Below the pieces are notes generated by a model. That model was not told where the DNA came from and did no database searches. It worked only from the letters and a program-made list of their open reading frames with translations. A stretch of DNA of 16,439 nt from Planctomycetota bacterium (GTDB lineage: Bacteria; Planctomycetota; Phycisphaerae; Tepidisphaerales; Tepidisphaeraceae): the NCBI GenBank assembly GCA_029777755.1, contig JAKORQ010000644.1:1-16439 (forward strand), given 5' to 3'. This document shows, one piece after another, positions 14,078-16,439 of the stretch (the stretch's first letter is position 1; each line of letters starts with the position of its first letter). The position numbers and the translations under genes were made by a program.

Positions 14078-14134
14078 CGACGCGACTTAACCACTTGCCC
14101 CCGCACAAACGGGCGAGAGAGTTAAGTCACGTCG
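14078..14134 (-). terminator. long imperfect hairpin, probable dps terminator
   Basis: On + coordinates, CGACG (14078-14082) and GACTTAAC (14084-14091) pair with GTTAAGTC (14121-14128) and CGTCG (14130-14134) with one C/A mismatch. CTTGCCC (14094-14100) pairs with GGGCGAG (14111-14117) inside, with one G-U pair. Read on the - strand the stem starts 25 nt after the dps stop and is followed by TTCTTGTTGC, a moderate U tract. Confidence 0.7.
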
Positions 14135-14158
14135 CGATAGCGTCTGTCGAGCGAACGA

Positions 14159-14692
14159 TTACCTGTGTTCCTGGATGTGTGCCTCCGCCATCCAGATCCA
14201 CTTGTCCACCTGCTGGGTGAACTCGATGAACATGTCACTGGTGACCATATCGCCGGCGTCCTCGGTTTCCTCGATGCTGCCGCGCATGGCCTTGGCATAG
14301 GTCGCCATCCGCTTGCACAGCTCGCGCACGTGATCCTCACATGCGTAGCAGTCGATTGGATACTCCTCGATCTGCGATTGCTGGGCGGCGATGCGCACCG
14401 TCCCCTTCGCCGTGCCGCCGAGCTGCACGCAGCGCTCGGCCAGCTCATCCATCTGCTCGCCAAGCCCCTCGTAGATCTCCTGGAAAAGCTTGTGCAGCCC
14501 GATGAACTGCGGCCCCTTCACATTCCAGTGCGCCATACGGGCGTGGCTCGCCAGGTCGGAACAGTCCGCCAGGCGGGAATTGAGCAGCTCAATCATCTTC
14601 TCGCGCGTCTTCTGCGGCAAATCATTGTGAGTTGCGTGAAGCTTGCGCGTCTTGGTGCCGTTACGCACTTCCGTGGTTGCTGAGCGAGGCAT
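14159..14692 (-). CDS. dps: Dps-like DNA-protection/ferritin-like protein
   Basis: A 177-aa four-helix protein of the Dps family, which oxidises and stores iron with H2O2 and can coat DNA. The signature HWNVKGPQFIGLHKLFQEIY (55-74) and LAERCVQLGG (84-93) is clear. Compared with E. coli Dps, the ferroxidase residues H51, H63, D78 and E82 correspond to H55, H67, D82 and E86. D67 corresponds to Q71, with E72 next to it, a possible change at the metal site. The N-terminal tail (1-20) has K/R residues suited to DNA contact. Extra cysteines occur at 44, 88 and in YPIDCYACEDHVRELC (112-127). GGAGGGGAG lies directly upstream of the ATG. Expression is likely from its own promoter. Confidence 0.93.
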   Translation of the reverse strand: MPRSATTEVRNGTKTRKLHATHNDLPQKTREKMIELLNSRLADCSDLASHARMAHWNVKGPQFIGLHKLFQEIYEGLGEQMDELAERCVQLGGTAKGTVRIAAQQSQIEEYPIDCYACEDHVRELCKRMATYAKAMRGSIEETEDAGDMVTSDMFIEFTQQVDKWIWMAEAHIQEHR

Positions 14693-14718
14693 GTCTCCCC
14701 TCCAATCCTCTTAGAACC

Positions 14719-14733
14719 ATGCCATGAAGGCAT
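14719..14733 (-). promoter_or_regulatory. inverted repeat upstream of dps
   Basis: ATGCC-N5-GGCAT lies about 27 nt upstream of the dps start. On the - strand it follows TTGGCG, a weak -35 candidate, but no good -10 box could be placed. It could be an operator or a leader hairpin; the evidence is only the symmetry and position. Confidence 0.25.
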
Positions 14734-14781
14734 TCGCCAAAATCCCCCTGCTAATTGCATGGTAGGACCGGGAAAGCGGAA

Positions 14782-14807
14782 GTCGAGCGGCCGGCACCGG
14801 GCTCGAC
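14782..14807 (-). terminator. hairpin downstream of pyrD
   Basis: GTCGAGC (14782-14788) and GCTCGAC (14801-14807) make a perfect 7-bp stem with a GC-rich 12-nt loop. It lies 43 nt beyond the pyrD stop on the - strand, and TTCCGCTTTCC follows. The tail has few U residues, so it is a moderate candidate for separating pyrD from dps. Confidence 0.45.
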
Positions 14808-14849
14808 GCACGCTGGAGACGATTTACCCACGATGGTACTGATCAGCAA

Positions 14850-15827
14850 TCAGGGGTACGGTGCGGCCTTGGGCTGATCGCCGGGCAGTTCCAACGCGCC
14901 CACGAGGTCGGCGAGCTTCTGCACCTTCATCTTCTGCATGTAGTCGACCAGGCCCTCGCAGATCTTGTTGGGGGTGGCCGGGTCCACGAACAGGGCCGTA
15001 CCAACCGCCACGCCCGACGCACCGGCCAGGATGAACTCCACCGCATCCTGCCAGTACTGGATGCCGCCCATGCCGATGATCGGTACGTTCGCCGATTTCG
15101 CCACGTTGCGATAGACGCGGCTGACCAGGTGCAGGGCGATCGGCTTGATGGCCGGGCCGGAAAGCCCGCCGGTGACGTTCGCCAGGCGCGGGCGACGCTT
15201 GTAGATATCGATCGCCATGGCCGTGAAGGTGTTCACCAGCGAGAGGATGTCGGCCCCGCCTTCCACCGCGGCACGGGCGGTGGCGGTGATATCCTCGACA
15301 TTGGGCGAGAGCTTCACGATCAGCGGCTTGCCGGGGATGACGTTCTTCACCGCCGCCGTCAGCTCCCTGAGCCGCCCGGCGTGGGTGCCGAAAGTCAGGC
15401 CATCCTTCACGTTCGGGCAAGACACATTCAGCTCCACGCCCGCCACGCAATCCAGCGCCTGCACCGCACCCACGGTCTCCACGTAGTCATCGAAGCTGTG
15501 CCCGGCCACATTCACGATCACCGGGCAGGGCATGCGCTTAAGCTCCGGCACCTTCTCATCAAGGAAGCGCTTCAGCCCCACATTCGCCAGCCCGATGGCG
15601 TTGAGCATGCCAGCCCGCACTTCCACGATCCGCGAAGGCTCATTCCCCGGCCGGTACTCGCGGGTGATCGACTTGGTGACAAACGCCCCAAGCTTGGAGA
15701 GATCCATGAAATCGGCGTACTCAAACGCATACCCGCCGGTGCCCGAGCAGGTCATGGTGGGGTTGGCGAGCTTGAGCCCGGCAAGGTTAACGCTGATGTC
15801 CGGCTGAATTGTGTTGCTGGCTGTCAT
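14850..15827 (-). CDS. pyrD: dihydroorotate dehydrogenase, class 1B-type catalytic subunit
   Basis: A 325-aa FMN TIM-barrel enzyme oxidising dihydroorotate to orotate in pyrimidine synthesis. Motifs: NPTMTCSGTGGYAFEY (22-37), TKSITREYRPGNEPSRIVEV (51-70), GMLNAIGLANVGL (73-85), ELNVSCPNVK (132-141, with N134 and the catalytic base C137; class 1 enzymes use Cys where class 2 uses Ser), VKLSPN (171-176), VNTF (198-201), GLSGPAIKPIAL (221-232) and GMGGI (252-256). It resembles PyrDB, which normally partners a PyrK electron-transfer subunit; no pyrK is adjacent here. The ATG at 15827 gives a natural N-terminus. An open extension to a GTG at 15914 adds 29 unlike residues and runs into a terminator region. 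No SD is visible before 15827, so the start is fairly but not fully certain. Confidence 0.93.
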   Translation of the reverse strand: MTASNTIQPDISVNLAGLKLANPTMTCSGTGGYAFEYADFMDLSKLGAFVTKSITREYRPGNEPSRIVEVRAGMLNAIGLANVGLKRFLDEKVPELKRMPCPVIVNVAGHSFDDYVETVGAVQALDCVAGVELNVSCPNVKDGLTFGTHAGRLRELTAAVKNVIPGKPLIVKLSPNVEDITATARAAVEGGADILSLVNTFTAMAIDIYKRRPRLANVTGGLSGPAIKPIALHLVSRVYRNVAKSANVPIIGMGGIQYWQDAVEFILAGASGVAVGTALFVDPATPNKICEGLVDYMQKMKVQKLADLVGALELPGDQPKAAPYP

Positions 15828-15923
15828 GTTCGGGGGCGGAGCATACCAGAAACGGCGCGAGATTGGAGAGGCAGCGAACGCTGTTCCCGGCAGGCGCCAC
15901 TGGGGAACATTCACCCAAAATCA

Positions 15924-15954
15924 GGCCAGGGCATCACTTACAGATGCCCTGGCC
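15924..15954 (-). terminator. strong terminator of the PEP-CTERM gene
   Basis: GGCCAGGGCATC (15924-15935) and GATGCCCTGGCC (15943-15954) form a perfect 12-bp stem with a 7-nt loop. It lies 31 nt past the stop codon of the - strand gene, and TGATTTTGGG follows on that strand. It also insulates pyrD from upstream transcription. Confidence 0.85.
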
Positions 15955-15985
15955 GGGAAACTTTCTCCCCTGATCTCCTGGTGAC

Positions 15986-16439
15986 TCAAACTCGCCGGCG
16001 GCGCATCGCCAGTGCACTGCCGGCGCCCAGGGCTGCCATGGCCGCCGTCGGCTCAGGCACCACGGTGATGGTAAAGGTGTCAAAGCGGATGGCTGAGTTT
16101 GAGCTGATCGCCACCAGGCCATATGCCTCAAGCGTGCCCGTGGTAGGCAGATCCGTGAGCGTGCCCTGGGTGAGATTGGAGTTCAAAGTCGCCCAACTGG
16201 CGATATCCATGCTCAGGCTCTTCGCTTCCGCTGCAGTCGAGAAGCTGCTGGCGGCCCCCATCAGCGTGTTCTGGGGATAGTTGTTCACGGAGAGATACCA
16301 TGCGCCGTCAATTCGCAGCGCCACGCGCATGTCCCAGTAGCCATTGTTTCCCTGGTACCAGGAGATGCTCTCCAGCGGCTTGCTGGCTAAGTCTATCGGA
16401 TGCTCTTCCGTATAGAAGATGTAGTTGTTGGCCGAGGGC
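15986..16439 (-). CDS. PEP-CTERM sorting-domain protein, 5' end outside window
   Basis: The frame is open from the right edge (last full codon at 16436-16438) to the TGA at 15986-15988, so only about 150 C-terminal residues are visible. The tail reads VVPEPTAAMAALGAGSALAMRRRRV, given here as PEP motif, then hydrophobic helix, then Arg cluster: the PEP-CTERM signal recognised by exosortase, which anchors or releases proteins at the cell surface. The visible upstream part (NNYIFYTEEHPIDLASKPL, ISWYQGNNGYWDMRVALRID, GAWYLSV) looks like a beta-sandwich of the jelly-roll or laminin-G kind, but no family could be named. An internal ATG at 16330 is not the start, because protein-like sequence continues upstream without a stop. 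Confidence 0.85.
   Translation of the reverse strand, partial: PSANNYIFYTEEHPIDLASKPLESISWYQGNNGYWDMRVALRIDGAWYLSVNNYPQNTLMGAASSFSTAAEAKSLSMDIASWATLNSNLTQGTLTDLPTTGTLEAYGLVAISSNSAIRFDTFTITVVPEPTAAMAALGAGSALAMRRRRV

Noticed and set aside
7586..14793. AGCGGCCG as a shared iron box: found before feoA (twice), before the porin and before dps.
   Set aside because: The same 8-mer also occurs inside trpC and recQ, as expected in GC-rich DNA, so it is not specific to iron genes.
15828..15914. GTG-initiated extension of pyrD.
   Set aside because: It adds residues unlike the family and begins next to the terminator of the preceding gene.

Overview
The window is GC-rich bacterial DNA, most likely from a planctomycete of the class Phycisphaerae or a close relative. 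This rests on two surface-sorting signatures. One is an N-terminal LEPR-XLL-like motif (LEGRRLMS) on a beta-helix protein. The other is a C-terminal PEP-CTERM tail (VVPEPT, a hydrophobic helix, then RRRR) on a partial protein at the right edge. The organism is an inference from these motifs. No rRNA, tRNA, CRISPR array, transposase or phage gene was seen.

Left part, + strand (1-4806): trpC (tryptophan biosynthesis) is preceded by a possible 16-codon leader ORF. A SAM-dependent methyltransferase follows and overlaps a GH5 exo-glucanase-like hydrolase that has no signal peptide. A complete recQ helicase lies 9 bp further on and ends at a hairpin next to its stop codon. Positions 4807-5362 carry no convincing gene but hold a dense series of inverted repeats that may be structured RNA. 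A secreted or surface beta-helix protein (5363-6703) follows and ends at a very strong intrinsic terminator.

Centre, + strand (6911-11391): this is the most coherent system in the window. A sigma70-like promoter precedes an ArsR/SmtB-type metalloregulator, then hemP (hemin uptake family), feoA, feoB (ferrous iron permease) and an OprB-type outer-membrane porin, closed by two terminator-type hairpins. The layout suggests one metal- or iron-acquisition operon with outer-membrane entry, inner-membrane transport and its own sensor. The feoA leader contains two hairpins and two copies of a sequence complementary to the feoA ribosome-binding region.

Right part, - strand (11400-16439): a GT9 (heptosyltransferase-like) glycosyltransferase and a GT39/ArnT-like membrane glycosyltransferase are translationally coupled by an ATGA overlap. 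Upstream of them lie a Dps ferritin-like protein, a class 1B-type dihydroorotate dehydrogenase, and the 3' end of a PEP-CTERM protein. Intergenic hairpins separate most of these units. Dps also handles iron, but it is a separate transcription unit about 2.8 kb beyond the feo terminator, so a functional link is only suggestive.
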